Assembly (NCBI GenBank): GCA_907164885.2
Contig: OU015496.1
Coordinates: 136,427,110-136,491,109, forward strand
Direction: 5' to 3'
DNA length: 64,000 bases
DNA from: Dolomedes plantarius
Taxonomy: Eukaryota; Arthropoda; Arachnida; Araneae; Dolomedidae
Shown: positions 22,906 to 36,154 of the stretch, piece by piece
How positions within the stretch are numbered: position 1 is the stretch's first letter
Layout of the letters: every line of letters begins with the position of its first letter
Notes under the pieces: model-generated
The model's database searches: none
The model's input: only the letters and a program-made list of their open reading frames with translations
What the model was told of the DNA's origin: nothing
Translations under genes and position numbers: made by a program

Positions 22906-24370
22906 TTTATATATTTGAAACATTATTAATACTTTTTTTCAAAAATTCTCACATAAAATCTTTAGTAAAATTTTTATTACTTAAGATACCTGTAAGCCTT
23001 TAGTTCGTTTTATGCCGAAGGTCAACATTAAGGTATGATTAAAATTTTAATCCATATTCACGAATAGTTTTTGAGATGTTATGCGTGCTAAGTCAGAAAA
23101 TCATATTTTCAGATAAATGTACTGAAAGTTAAAATTTTCTGTAAAATCACTGTATAATCCAAATCGTTCAGAATAAATCCGTGTTTCTATTGGCTTTTTA
23201 GCTAACTTTTCGTGTGACTTTCTTCCTAACTAATTCTACGGGCCGTATAAATAACGTATAAAGGAAATTTTAAATCTGGATCTGCAAATTATTATTTAAA
23301 AGTGATTTTTGCATTGAAGCTAAATTAAAAAAAAAAAATAAGTAACTGCTACTGATTAACCGTAATAAAAACAATCGACTAATTTAAGAATTTTTTCATT
23401 TCCTGTGAAAATTTTCATGACTAATTTCTTTTTTCAGCATCGAGAAAAAAAATCAAAATTTTTTCCAGAAATATATTCGTTAAACTTGTATATCAGGTAT
23501 AAAAACCGTGTTAAAATGATATCTAAGTGTAAGTAAACGTCTTTTGCTGTCAAGAATTATAACGAAATTTCGAGCAAGACAAGATAGCCCTAGAAATTTA
23601 ACGCAGTTATTTTTACGCAGTTATATTGCATTGCCAAGGTCGTTTCTCTTTTTCTTAGAAACTTAACAGTATCAAAGAGCCCGTGATTCCTTTTTAACAG
23701 TGATGAGGAAACGAGGAAAAAATTGGCTGAAATAATCGCTCATTCCTAAGCAATTTCATCCACATTCTGCCATGTTTCATCACATTTGAAAAATGACTGA
23801 ATGTGGATGAAATTACAGGCTGTTTAGGAAAACTATTTTTTAACGATCATAAAGCAGAGGTGACAAAAAAAAAGCAAAAATTGAAATTCAAAGAGATATA
23901 ACTCTGAAAATGCACTGTTTCGCGTAAAACAGATCCTTAATTAGAATTTCGGAGGCATAAAGTTACTAGAGTTAGAATATTGGAGGCATAATGTTCATTG
24001 TACTCGACAAAAGGTACAAATTATGCGTATGTAAGAGCCATTATAATGGCTCTTGGAAATAATTATTTTACATGTAATGGGAATATATTCAAGGAGATTT
24101 CAGTTTCCGTTACCTTTGTAATTTTTATCAATTGCACACATACAGACTTTCTTTTTGTAGTGAAAAAAGATTGTATCGCTCTGTATAATAAGTAGAGCAG
24201 AATTTGCAGATATAATAGTGATTAAAAAAATTTGATAAGGACTCAGGAAATTGTTTGATGCAATGTTTCATGAAATTTACATTTATTTTATGAACGTTGT
24301 TTGTCCTGGGGATATTCGCCCATACAAACCGGAATTTTGTAGGCTTCTTTATCATGGGGCCGAAATATAA
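22906..24370. other. AT-rich spacer with small repeats
   Basis: No gene seen. A short hairpin (ATTTCATCCACATTC near 23754 with its complement near 23800) and a ~33-bp direct duplication (TTAGAAT..GGAGGCATAA..GTT, about 23941-23995) are present. Confidence 0.5.
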
Positions 24371-24480
24371 GTGAACAAACATTATTTCCTATGAGGGGAC
24401 AGCGCAGAAATGTCCATGCCTTACCTGGATTCGAACCCGAGCCCCCACTATGGAAGTTCGTGTTGCTAAATTCTACACGT
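24370..24480 (-). repeat. Possible tRNA-like/SINE fragment
   Basis: The minus strand carries GGGTTCGAATCC (complement of about 24427-24438), an excellent B box. A matching A box is not clear, so this may be a SINE fragment or chance. Confidence 0.35.
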
Positions 24481-25907
24481 TGAAGATGACGATGGTTAAT
24501 TTATAACTCATAAATTTAAATTTCCAAATTTTAATAATTTCCAAATTCTTTTTATTTTCCTTTAAAATTACTTGTGCGTAAGCAAACTAATTTCGATTTC
24601 GTTTTAAGAACAAAGGAGCAACCTAAAAGCAATAGTAGATAATCAATATATCATCACTTGAGCCCCAGTCTCGTGAGAGCCAAATCTTATATAAAAGGCC
24701 ACGGGAATCACCCACTGAGAACTTGCCTGGGGGCCTCTGTCCAATCAATGCAAAGTGCAAGGGTCATGTGACAACGACCTCATGAAGTTTTTAAAAGACC
24801 CACCAAGGTTTTGGTCGGGGATTTTGCTGAATTGTCGTTGCTTAACTAACATGTAGCAGTTGAGAAAATAAAAAGGCTTTGACCTAAAAGTCGTGGTGTG
24901 TTTTGTGTGTCCGGGGTTGAAAGGGCCAACCAGCAACAGGTCAGCAGCTAAGTTTAAGGACGCCTGTTTCAAGATTCCTAAAATCGACGGTGGCGAGTTC
25001 CACCAGGAGTACGAACTAGACCTGTGTGACGCATCGGCTGCCATCAACACCTTCCTCCCTCGCCGGTGATGTCACACACACACACACACATATATATATA
25101 CATATATATATATATAGGTCATGCCCCGTACCTCACGCCGTGGAGGAGAGGCATAGCACTAATCGGAGACGTAGCCGGCACGAAGGGGTGATGCAGTCGG
25201 TCGAATTGTAGATCCCGGGAATCACTTACGAACTTAGGCGAGAAACGCATACATGGAGCCATTGATGAAAGACACAACTTCGAAGACTTGCTTTATTTAT
25301 TTGAAAGCCTTGGCTGCAGCGGCCACATGACTTGGCCTGACGAGGCGCGGATTACCTTATAAGACAGAAGCGGACCGCATGTCCGATATCAACGAGAGTT
25401 AGACCCCAAGAGACAGCAATCTTCTTTTCACGCACATAGTAAATAAGTGCTTTGCGCTATTGACGCCAGAGGGCCTAAAACTTCTTAATATTTTAATTGG
25501 GCGACTTTAGATTCGTGGAGTTCACGTGTCCACTTAAGTTTATCGGGGACTTTACTGCTAGATGCCGCGCTTGCTAGAACCGCGACCTCTTGACCTGAGT
25601 GTAGGATAAGTTGACCATAAAATTCTTGCAAAGTGGCTTTTGACGTTACAGAACCTATAAATTTAGAGTGATTCGAGGGCTCTTCAAGATTTTTGACACT
25701 ATACTGACATTCGGAATCTCATAACTTCTAACACTCATATCTGGGGATGTTATTGAGTTCAGCTACTTCACATGCCTGTATAATGATCTGCAGGGATAAT
25801 ATAATTTATCTTATTTTACTTTTAGGTTCCAATTTTGGAAAAAGGGGTCGTGCTTTATTAACAGGGTAATTTTAAATACGCTTTATATAATGGTGGGCCG
25901 TTATTAT

Positions 25908-25912
<5 letters not shown>
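24481..25912. other. Spacer; possible LTR-like segment
   Basis: Around 24686 is TATATAAAAGGCC (TATA-like) and at about 24866 AATAAA, an arrangement seen in LTRs. However, no LTR limits or partner were found. A frame without a start codon (24873-25068) is open for about 65 codons. A (CA)n(TA)n tract lies at about 25074-25116. The 25120-25640 part is GC-richer and unexplained. Confidence 0.3.

Positions 25913-25981
<69 letters not shown>
25913..25981. repeat. (TA)n microsatellite
   Basis: Perfect TA repeat. Confidence 0.98.
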
Positions 25982-25986
<5 letters not shown>

Positions 25987-26264
25987 TTAATTTAAAGTAT
26001 CACAAAAAGAATAGAAACTTCGTGATCAGCGTTTAATAAATAAAATTCTAAAAGTTAACCTTTAAAAATTCACCGAAAATGAGAAAATGAAGGGAAAGAT
26101 TCCAAAAAGATTTCATTTTAAAGGAATTTTTATAATATTTTTTTGTTATATAAATTTTATAACCCTAAGATTATTATCTTAGATGCAAACTTTAAAAAAT
26201 ATTACAAAACCAGCTTAAAAATTTAATTTTTAAAAAATCTAAGAAGAATTTTTCAAAAATCTTT

Positions 26265-26530
<266 letters not shown>

Positions 26531-27121
26531 ATATGTAATGAAAATGGAATAATTGGCGTTGGAGCATCAGGGACGAGTAAACGCAGTGTCCCAGGCCATC
26601 TTGCTGTAGTCGTACCATAGGGGATGCAGGCAAATGGCGAGTCACAGATATCCAAACCGTTGGTGTAATTATCCTTTTTATTGTTGGATTGTTTCCTCTA
26701 AGCGGAGTTACAGTTCGTTATAAATACAGCTTATGTTCATTACCGGACTCTCATAGTTAGGAACAGGCATGATGCTGCCGGAACAGCACATGAAATATAT
26801 AAAAACCGCAGCGCAATTTACGACATGTTACCAGGACGGAGAGCAGAGACCCAAGACCCGCGAAAACCCTAGTTTTATGTCCTTGAGTACAGGCGCGCTG
26901 AACTTTAATTGGTTAGAATTAGCATCTGACTTTAACGCGTCATATGGGGTGATCGTTCGAAAGTTCTACAAGGTTCGAAATTATATAAGATGTAGGCGCG
27001 TTGCTTGCTTAAGGGGAAAACTAATAGATTAATTTGGTATTTAGGTCAAATTGAGGGATAATATTTTGTTGTGATAGGACAAAGTTAATGAAGGAAAACG
27101 ATTAAAATTTGTTTTAAATAA
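26531..27121. other. Spacer, nothing recognised
   Basis: An 87-codon frame at 26769 shows no known domain and no supporting signal. I do not call it a gene. Confidence 0.4.

Positions 27122-27167
<46 letters not shown>
27122..27167. repeat. (TA)n(TG)n microsatellite
   Basis: Compound dinucleotide repeat. Confidence 0.97.
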
Positions 27168-28506
27168 AAGTAACTGAGTTGTTGGCCTCAATGAAAATCA
27201 CCTTTACAAAGGTTTTGTGTATGCCCTGATTTGTAAATATATTCAGAAATTTATTACTAGAATCCTTTTATAGTTAAAACAGAAAAAAAAATTAATACTA
27301 AGGGAAAGTATTGCTCCGAAATTCAAATAACGAAGCACTTAATAGTTAAATACTTATATAAATTTTGCTTGGATTGCGAAACCGTATTTACTCGGCTTTC
27401 AATGTCGAATTATGAATATTGCACTGAACTTACGTCCTAAATGCTCAGTCTTTTATTAATCAGTCTCTGAAGCAGAAGCCGTAATTGTCTCTAGTTACTT
27501 TAATAAAGTCTCCCACAAAACTTGATGAGAAAGGAGGGGGGGAGGTTAAAATCGATCAGGAAACATTTTACCTCCGCAAAAGTCTGAGTGGAAACAGCTT
27601 AAAACTTTAAACTAAGAGCAAAGAAGTTATATTTCCCCCCGCAATCATTCTTGCTTGCTAACTCATTAACGCCGCTCCAAACTTGGAAAATACTTGAGAA
27701 AGAGGAAAATATTCAAGTTCCTATCCTCCCTCCACTCGTTCATTCTTTTGTTCACCTGGAGCAAGATTCCAGAATCAAAACCGCTGGAAACGATATCAGT
27801 TAACAAAGCCTTCTTCTCATCAAACTAAACAAAGAACCGAAAGATAATAATGACGAGAAAAAAGCAAAAAAAAAAAGAAACACAAAGAATCTGAAGTTCG
27901 CTTACATAATGCTAAACAAATCTTTCGACCTTTGGATATAAAAAAAAGCAACAAAACAAAAGCGCCCACCCCCCCTTCTCATTACGCGCTTTGTTAAACT
28001 GGCGGGAGCGCCCCTTCTCGATAAACCTTTAGAACTCGCAGATGCCTGCCTGATTTGCAAAAGTGTGATGCGTGCACGTTTTGAGCCTGTGTGATTTCCA
28101 GGGAAATAATAGGAATGGATAATAAATTGATGGAAAAATAGAGGAAATGACGTGTAGGGGAACAGGAAGTGAGTGCTTTTCGGTGGTTTTGCGGATAGGA
28201 GGGGGAAGGGCACACAATCATCCTTATTTTAAAAAAAAATGACGAAAAAGGACTCAGATATAAACAGAGAGCTCGTTAACAAAAATGTAAGAGGACGGGA
28301 AGATTTGAAGCATGCTATTTCGTTATTTCTGTATCTATTGAAAAGAGGGGTTACCTTAATTGGTATACGATTACTGTGGCATCCTCAATCAGATGCGGTA
28401 GCAAATGCTTAAAGGTCTTCTTTATTTATTACTATTTTTATTGGGGAGGACTCTTTGAATTATGGGAGTAATTTAATTGAGGAATTTGTTCGCAAAGAAG
28501 AAATTC

Positions 28507-28509
<3 letters not shown>
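27168..28509. other. Spacer, nothing recognised
   Basis: Includes purine- and C-rich patches near 27535 and 27965. Overlapping minus-strand frames at 27902-28221 are low complexity and unsupported. Confidence 0.4.
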
Positions 28510-28573
<64 letters not shown>

Positions 28574-28580
28574 TATTCAG
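28510..28580. repeat. (TA)n microsatellite
   Basis: TA repeat with one AA interruption near 28567. Confidence 0.97.
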
Positions 28581-28919
28581 TAGTAATGAATAGTTAATGG
28601 CTTGGGTCTTGCAGTAATAAATTTATAGTGAATTCAGAATTTATTTTGTATAGAAGTCCCAATGAAAGGAATATTTGAAGTCTATAGAAAAAGTTTTTCA
28701 TTTCAATTAATGTTAAAAAAAAAGTTTATGAATTGGTTTCAAACTCCTTTTATTTCTTTCTTTCTTTCTTTCTTTTTTGCGAAAGGTTTCGGACTTTACA
28801 TAGATATTATTGGAATAAATATTTTAACTATTCAAGACAAAATACTTTGAATGTTAGATGATTTCTATAAATTTACTTTTTTAGTAGCTCTAATTTTTTT
28901 TCAATTCATTTGTTCATAC

Positions 28920-28930
<11 letters not shown>

Positions 28931-29010
<80 letters not shown>
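28931..29010. repeat. (TA)n(TG)n microsatellite abutting an LTR
   Basis: About 45 bases of TA, then about 35 of TG, running straight into the 5' LTR of the next element. Confidence 0.97.
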
Positions 29011-29014
<4 letters not shown>

Positions 29015-29320
29015 AGTTTGCGTTAGCAACACCAGTGGACTTAACTGTAACTTCCCCTTTCATTCCTTACTACTCCGGCACTAGGGACTTTACGCGCGAA
29101 CATTGTTGACTGAGAAAGAACACTCAGCCCATGTGTTCCGCAAGCTTCCGATGTTGAGTAGAATAGCTCTGTTGATGCTTTTCGTGTGTTTTTTATTTCA
29201 TCGAAATGTTCTTACGTGTTAGTCCTGTTCTGTAAATATTGTCTCGTTTCATTAAATATTTAAAATGATTCACGTCTAATAATTCACTTCTAAAGAATGG
29301 AGTGCTAACTCCATCCCACA
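29009..29320 (+). repeat. 5' LTR of second Gypsy-type element
   Basis: Begins TGTGAGAGTTTGCG and ends CCATCCCACA. The next bases TGGGAGCTCTTGCAGG sit where a primer site should be, but I cannot name a tRNA. Confidence 0.88.
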
Positions 29321-29599
29321 TGGGAGCTCTTGCAGGCCTCGGACTCTATAAAAACCCCTAGCTTACTGAACTGAAAAACTTTAGTTTTCTTTTGATGATT
29401 ATTATTGCCCGTGATTTTGACTTCGGATATCGCCAGCGAAAGTGAAAGTGATGTGCCACGGAATCTGATAATACTTTGATTGGATGTTAGAGAACCGAAA
29501 CAAGAACTGTAAGTACATTCTGATCATATTAAAATTATTTGATGCATACGTTGACGCTTGTTGAAGAAAATTTTGATGATTAGTGGAATTCTCATCTTA

Positions 29600-30689
29600 T
29601 CTTTATATATAAAAGGCAAAGTCTGTGTGTGTGTGACCGAGTTTTTGTCTGCTCGCGGCGCAGCGCAAAGACGGTAGGTCGGACAGTCTTGAGATTCGAC
29701 ATGAAGATGCCTCCCGAGGTCTCATTATGCACCTCGAAGCCCTTTTTTCGATTTTTTAATTAGATTTTCCGTAATTAAATATTTAGTCGCGATTTGGAGC
29801 TCCCGGACGAGTAAAAGCTCCGTAAATCCTAACGTATCCGTCCAAGAATTTTTTTTTTCGGACGAGCCTATACGCGAAAGATGACACCATACGGAAATCA
29901 CAATTAAAGTTGTCTGTCTTAATTTATCGATTAATTGTGATTTTTTTTCGATCGCCTGTACGCACCCGTTTTTCGGAAAAAAACGCGATTTTGTCCGTGA
30001 CCCTTTTTTCCAAATTGTCGAATCGATACGTAAATGTCGTTGCATTTTTACGAAATTTTTATCTCAGAGACCCTAGACATCACAGTTTCGAAAGCCAGAA
30101 CCAAAATTAATTTACAAATTGTAATTATTTTTTAATAATTTATTTTATGATTCGGAAACTCTTGCGAGAAATCTCATTTTGGAGATTTCGTTCTTCAATT
30201 CCGGACGAAGGTAGCGGGTGAAAATAGGAGAAAAACCAGTTTTTCGACGTCATGCACGTGATGTGTTGGGGCGTTTGTTTTCTATGAGGGATTGGGTCGT
30301 TAAAGGAAATCGATTACTATTGCAGTGATAATCGATTAAAAAATCACATTTAGTAATGCCGTAATTTTTTTGGCCAACACTTAGTTAATATCATATAATT
30401 TGTGGTGTATTTGTGGAAAAAATCTATGAAGATTTCAAAGAATTTCAGCATGTGGAGGGTGTGATATATTCGCTTTCAAGGAAATCGATTACTATTGCAG
30501 TGATATTCGAATAGTAATCCTATGTCAAAAATTTTGCCAAAATGTGCCAGAAAGGATTAAATTTATATGGGTAAAATAATGTATCGTGGTGAGGAAAAGG
30601 ATGACAGCGACGCCCATTAACAAAGGGTTAAGGCTACTAAAAAATTGGTAATTACATTACCCGAGCAACGCCGGGACGGGTACAGCTAG
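29600..30689 (+). mobile_element. Non-autonomous Helitron
   Basis: Starts TCTTTATATATAAAAGGCAA after an A and ends ACGGGTACAGCTAG before a T. That gives the known 5'-TC, CTRR-3' and A/T insertion rules. A GC-rich hairpin (ACCCG..CGGGT) lies about 9 bases before CTAG. No inverted repeats or target duplication are expected, and none is seen. It lacks Rep/helicase. A 28-bp block GGAAATCGATTACTATTGCA occurs twice (about 30307 and 30479). The host element continues on both sides. Confidence 0.8.
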
Positions 30690-31192
30690 TTGATGATATA
30701 AGAAAACTGAAAAATATTTCAACGTTCTTTTGATGCAGGAATTTAACTGATGATAAATTCACTTTTGATGGGCTTTGACGTTGAATTTATCACTTCTGCT
30801 TTCTTGAAGAGAATTGTATTTCGACGAATTTATTTGATGATTTTATGAATATTTCGATATTTAATTCGAAGAATCTCGTTTCCTTGAACAACCACAACAG
30901 AACATTTATTTCGTATATATTTTGAATGATTTCGAATTGAATAGAGATTTGAAGAATATTATATTATTATTTTGATGCATATGGTTGAGAACAAAATATA
31001 TTCTTTTATTGAGAACTGTATGTTTTTATGTGAAGAAAATTTTTGAAACCGACATTCTAATGGTAGTTTGATGTGGAATTTTATTATTTGCTCTTGATCT
31101 TAAACGCAATTTTAGAGAGAGAATCAAGTTATTGATTTTGGTTTTGAATATTTGTATATTTGTGTACGATAATTGTTTGAATCTATATAGTT

Positions 31193-32324
31193 ATGGCTAC
31201 TCTCAACGATTACTCCATTATTGCAAAATCGTTAAAAATTGATAGTACGAATCAAATAAAGGTTTTACATTATTTAATTTTTGGTACAGACGGTGACAAA
31301 GAAAATCGTGCCAGATTACGTAAATTTACAGGTTTCCAACAGCCATTCGCGTTGGAAGAAACGAAACAGAAAATACTTAAAGAGTTTTCACTTAAGGACT
31401 TGATTTCTATTTGTAATCTACTTCATTTAAAATTTTCAACTGACCCAGATAAATGTGCTAATACCATTCTTATGAGTCTTAGTGATTTATCGTTATTAAA
31501 AGCAGAATTTTCTGATCTTTCGGAATGCGAAATAAATAATGATTCAATTCCGGTTGAAAGTTCATCCCAAACTAACAACGTCGTAGCGGGAAATAGTACT
31601 CCCTGCCCTCCCACCACTGACGCAGAAGAATCCTCGAATAAGCAAAATAAGCTTTGGTGAATCAATTCAAAGTTTATTGCCTTCAGTTGAAACTACGAGT
31701 ATCTCTTTCCAGTTATTTAGTCTCAAAGACGTTGTTGATTTAATTAAACCTTTTTCGTCTCGTGATAATTACATTGTTGAGAATTTTATATCTGACGGTG
31801 AAGAAATTTTTTGTTTACATCAGATAAACAATCCAATTCATCAAATTACTTTTGTTATAAAATGTTTGACTGGTCCAGCTCAAACTTTAATTAGGTCTAT
31901 TCGTGGAATTACAAATTGGGAACAATTGAAGCACCATTTGTTAGACGAATTTTCAGACAAAATTAACAGTATTCAGTTACATAAATTAATGGAATCTCGA
32001 CGTATGAAACCGTTTGAAACCCTACAAGAATATTTCTTAGCTATGAGAGATTTGGCACACAAAGGTTCTCTCGATGATTCCTTTCTGTTTGAGTATGCCA
32101 TAAACGGTATTCCGGATTCAACAAACAATAAAATTATTCTTTACGGTTGTAAATCAATCTCTAAATTTAAGGAAAACTTGAAAATTTATGAAAAATTCTT
32201 TAACAGTTCACAACATTTCAGACAAAATAATCAGAAGAAATTTGATGCTTCCAACCTCAATGTGAAAGTCAATAATGCACGCGAAAATCTGGAAAACAAG
32301 AAGGATTGCTTCACCCCGTTTTAA
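31193..32324 (+). pseudogene. Gag of second Gypsy-type element, frameshifted
   Basis: The first frame (31193-31660, ATG start) gives 155 residues with a helical segment KEFSLKDLISICNLLHLKF followed by a Ser/Asn/Pro-rich tail. Close to its end the coding potential passes to another frame, open from before 31677 to 32324. It reads the usual Gypsy capsid-like pattern with TGPAQTLIRSIRGITNWEQL, FSDKINSIQLHKLMESRRM and ETLQEYFLAMRDLA. Gag normally continues into a zinc knuckle; here it stops where the deletion joins integrase sequence. One shift around 31635-31660 plus the deletion make it non-functional. Confidence 0.85.
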
Positions 32325-33118
32325 AAGGGGATGCACCCCTTGAATGTTACCATTGCGACTTTTTAGGACCTTTACCATCGACAAAAAAAGTTTGTAAGTA
32401 TCTTTTTACAGTAATAGATGCCTTTTCCAAATTTGTATGGATGTATCCCGTGAAGTCCACATCTACGAAAGATGCCTTAGACAAATTATCCTTGCAACAA
32501 ACTACATTTGGCAACCCTTCAAAAATCCTTACAGACAAAAATGTAGCGCATTCACATCTTCAGAATTTCAAAGGTACTGTCAGGAACAGTCAATTGAACA
32601 CATTTCGATAACAACAGGTGTACAACGTGGCAACGGTCAGGTTGAGCGCATTCATGGCAAAATTATTTCCGTTTTAACTAAGTTAGCTATAGATGAACCT
32701 GACAAAGTGTTTAAATACGTCCCGCGATTGCAACGTATCTTAAATAGTACCACCACACGCAGTACAAAATTCACACCTTTTCAACTTTTAATCAGATTAA
32801 ACAACTTCTTGACGAGGAACACCACCAAAGAATTCTTGATGGCAAAGAAGCGTTACGTAGTGAAGCTAAACGAAATATCCTCCGCTTACAGGAAGAAAAC
32901 ATACGACAATATAACAAACGGCGTAAACCAGCCACGGCGTAACAAACGGCGTAAACCAGTAAATAGAAGATCGGTGACAAAGTGGAAATACAACGAACTC
33001 AATTTGGAACTGGATTAAAGCTCCGACCAAAGTTCTTCGGACCATACGAGATCACGAGCATCAACCCCAACGATCGTTACGAAGTTCGAAAGTTAGGACA
33101 TCACGAAGGTCCAACCAT
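32325..33118 (+). pseudogene. Integrase remnant of second Gypsy-type element
   Basis: The first part (to about 32545) reads CDFLGPLPSTKK and FTVIDAFSKFVWMYPVKS, the start of the retroviral integrase core with its first Asp, then ILTD with the second Asp. A one-base shift near 32540 moves coding to the frame holding AFTSSEFQRYC and GNGQVERIHG (the catalytic Glu). A later shift near 33000 leads to the C-terminal LKLRPKFFGPYEI and NDRYEVRKLG motifs typical of Gypsy integrase tails. The N-terminal zinc domain is missing. The DDE residues are recognisable, but the gene is broken at least twice. Confidence 0.88.
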
Positions 33119-33299
33119 AACGTAAACTGCAGCAGATAAAATGAAACAGTGGTGCAGAAACTGAACACCCATGCCAATGTGATGAACATTGCTTGGTTTT
33201 TTGAAATTTTTTCCTTTTTCTGCTTGTTTTTTCTTTATCTTTTCAGACTTATTGTTTACTCCAACCCAGCCGCGGACGTCTGGAACTTCAGGAAGGCCG

Positions 33300-33604
33300 T
33301 GTGAGTTTGCGTTGGCAACACCAGTGGACTTAACTGTAACTTCAACTTTCATTCCTCACTACTCCGGCACGAAGGACTTTACGCGCGAACATTCTTGACT
33401 GAGAAAGAACACTGAGCGGATGTGTTCCGCAAGTTTCCGATGTTGAGCAGAATAGCTCTGTTGATGCTTTTCGTGTGTTTTTTATTTCATCGAAATGTTC
33501 TTACGTGTTAGTCCTGTAAATATTGTCTCGTTTCATTAAATATTTAAAATGATTAACATCTAATAATTCACTTCTAAAGGATAGAGTGCTAACTCCATCC
33601 CACA
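33300..33604 (+). repeat. 3' LTR of second Gypsy-type element
   Basis: Begins TGTGAGTTTGCGTTGGC and ends CCATCCCACA. A handful of substitutions and a 5-base gap separate it from the 5' LTR. Confidence 0.88.
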
Positions 33605-33730
<126 letters not shown>

Positions 33731-33834
33731 TTCGCGTTGTCTTCTATAAACATTGAAAGGAATTGATATAAAAGAGGGATTTGGAAAGACAGAAACAACT
33801 GATAATGGAACACAAAGTTTTGTCAAAGTTTCTC

Positions 33835-34310
33835 AAAAAAGTCATCGCTTGTACAGAAGAACGAGATTGGCTCTAGCGTCTCTTCTTCCATCAAGCAGAC
33901 TAGAAATTTAACTGTATCCCCGAGGTGAAATCTGAGCAGACACGATTGGGTGACAATGTGCCCAATTATTGCTTTCGCTACAGAGCTGGCAACCATTCTG
34001 AAAACCTTGGTGCAATATGCAAGATCATTCGGTTTTCTCTCATAACAAAAGATATGTCAATGCACACTAGTACCATTCCAGGATTTGTTCCAAATGTCTC
34101 TAGCTTTAGTTTTGATCTTATTGAAACATTCAAAGAGGCTAATCCCATGAAAAGGGGCTGAGTGTAGTTTAAAGGTCAGTTTGACCAACTTGTCAGCCAT
34201 GTCTTTTTGTCCTAAGTGTGCTGGAACCGACTGAAAAGTGATGTCCGTGACTCTTAATTTAAATAAAAGATCTCTGATTTCTTGAATGCGAAAATAATAA
34301 TCTCATCGTT
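33835..34310 (-). pseudogene. LINE fragment: RNase H end and downstream domain
   Basis: On the minus strand, from about 34270, the frame reads FQSVPAHLGQKDMADKLVKL. This matches the non-LTR retrotransposon RNase H motif (QWVPSHxGIxGNExADxLA). It is followed by a LINE-type C-terminal region with KARDIWNKSWN and, after an in-frame TGA, GHIVTQSCLLRFHLG. The upstream catalytic part and RT are absent or unrecognisable. A decayed 5'-truncated-looking piece, inserted on the minus strand. Confidence 0.75.
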
Positions 34311-35002
34311 TGTGTTTACGAAGGCCCTAAACAGCCTCCATCTAGTCATTCATGAATACATGTCAAGGCTTGAAGAAGGTGTTAAAGGAATTAGGAAAGA
34401 TTCAATCCAATCCTTCAATAAAATAACCCACTCCAAACCTGTAATTTTCAAAGTAATTTCCCTGTTTGTCTGTATTTTTCTACACTATCGATGCCCATTT
34501 TCATCGAAAAATTTACCTAGTGTAAATGCAAAATGCTGCATCATTTATTGATTTTGAAATCTACTTATTGCAAATCAATTTCCTGCAATAAAAGTACTCT
34601 TAAAAAATTTGGAACGTTTATACTTAAAATCTCATGAATTTAATCCAAATCTCATTATAATTTTTCTATGTCTCACTGGAAATGATATTATGATCTTAAC
34701 TTATATATTGTTCCAAGAATCGAACAGGGTCTTGAAATTGGATGATCCCCTTTAGAAGCTTTGATAGAACTGCAAGTCGTGAAATTCCCTTAAAAGGCAA
34801 GGACACATTTTCTAAAAGTTGGAAGTCATTAAAATTAATCTCATTACCAGAGAACAAGCATTTTAAAATTTGACTTCTATAAAAGCGTTTTAGGTTTTGA
34901 CAAAGATTTACACCCGTTCCGCGATAGAAATTCGTACTTTAATTTTGATGTCTGCCTTGAATGTATACTTGTCAAAAAATGTGTCGGTTAATAAGTGTCA
35001 AG

Positions 35003-35007
<5 letters not shown>
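34311..35007. other. Spacer, nothing recognised
   Basis: AT-rich. It may contain further diverged LINE sequence near 34311-34560, but no motif is clear. Confidence 0.35.

Positions 35008-35045
<38 letters not shown>
35008..35045. repeat. (TA)n microsatellite
   Basis: Short TA repeat. Confidence 0.97.
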
Positions 35046-35050
<5 letters not shown>

Positions 35051-35366
35051 GGCGTGTCACTTGTGGGATTTGTTTGAAATGGAAATAATTTTAGTAATAT
35101 TTCCTTCTTTAAGGAAAAGTTTATACTTGCTAATTAATTTTCTTTGAGCACAATATTATATTAAACCAGATGTTTCACAGTTTTGACTAAGGCATATAAA
35201 ATTTCGAGAGTTCTCTAAAATAAATTGAGATTATTCTCTGGCTGAAGTTTTCTAATTGCTTTGTCTTTGAATATATATTAATTAATTATGAGTTCACCAT
35301 AAGTTTCGCTCATTTTGATGTAAAATGACTATAGCAGCGCTTAGTTTTCATTAACTCCATTCGAAT

Positions 35367-35475
35367 GCCCAAGAAAGCCTAGTGGTAGCGCGTCGGCTTT
35401 CTGTGCTGAAGGTACTGTATCGAATCACGACAAGCGCCATTAAATACCCCCGTGTCTAGGCCAGGTATGGGCATA
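35367..35475 (+). mobile_element. tRNA-derived SINE (short)
   Basis: AGCCTAGTGGTAGCGCGTCG is a strong A box, and TGTATCGAATC about 45 bases on is a weakened B box. The body ends at a TTAA MITE. Confidence 0.65.
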
Positions 35476-35479
35476 TTAA

Positions 35480-36154
35480 GGGGACAAGGGACTTTCAACC
35501 TCGGAAATTTTTATTTTAATTTTTTTTAACTTTATATACAGAATGAAAAAAAATAATTTTCATTTCGACTACATTAAAGACTCTTAGAAATCAAAATAAG
35601 GATTTTTTAGCAGAACCTTGCCTGTTTTTAAAAAACAATTTCAAAAATGCTAGGATTTTACAAAGTACTCTGTGCGCATTCCTTATCATTTAAAGACCGT
35701 AAATTTTTAATTATAAACATACCATATATGTATAAGCATACGTGTGAATTGATTTCTTTTTGTGTGATTCCAAAGCCATAAATATATATTTTTTAAAATA
35801 AGCCTGCTATTCATTTTTATGTTTTTACTATTTTTCACTTTATTAAACTGTCTAAATTTAGAAAAAAAAATGTTTGTGGTTTCAAAGAATGATGCACAGT
35901 TTTTTGACAAACACTTCCATTAACAATCCCGAGAAATTTTAAAGAAATCAGAAAGAAATGAATGCGCATGAAACATTTTGAAAATTTCTTGCATTTTTGA
36001 ACAATTTTTTTAAACACAGGTCCTTTTCTTCCACAAAATACTTATTTGTGAATTCTAAGTGTCTTCGGTGTGGTAGAAAAGAATATTAATTATTCTCATT
36101 TTACTCATAGAGTAAAATATTGAATAACACGAAATTGAAGGTCCCCTTGTTCCC
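35480..36154. mobile_element. TTAA-flanked MITE, second type
   Basis: Ends GGGGACAAGGGACTTTCAA and TTGAAGGTCCCCTTGTTCCC are inverted and lie between TTAA at 35476-35479 and 36155-36158. The 675-bp body is AT-rich and non-coding. The family is probably piggyBac- or Kolobok-type by target preference (inference). Confidence 0.75.

Larger units (their letters stand above)
29009..33604 (+). mobile_element. Second Gypsy-type LTR retrotransposon, internally deleted
   Basis: Direct repeats at 29009-29320 and 33300-33604 share TTTGCGTTRGCAACACCAGT, TTTACGCGCGAACATT and the end CTAACTCCATCCCACA. Between them are a gag region and a degraded integrase. Zinc knuckle, protease, RT and RNase H are missing, the deletion lying near 32318-32340. 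A Helitron is nested at 29600-30689. A short GGAAGGCCG purine tract precedes the 3' LTR. No matching target duplication is visible, because the left flank is (TG)n and the right flank (CA)n. Confidence 0.9.

Noticed and set aside
24873..25068. Possible exon (open frame without start)
   Set aside because: No convincing splice signals or homology recognised, and an in-frame stop bounds it on each side.
27902..28221. Overlapping minus-strand frames of 62-103 codons
   Set aside because: Low-complexity composition and three equally open frames suggest chance in a stop-poor region.
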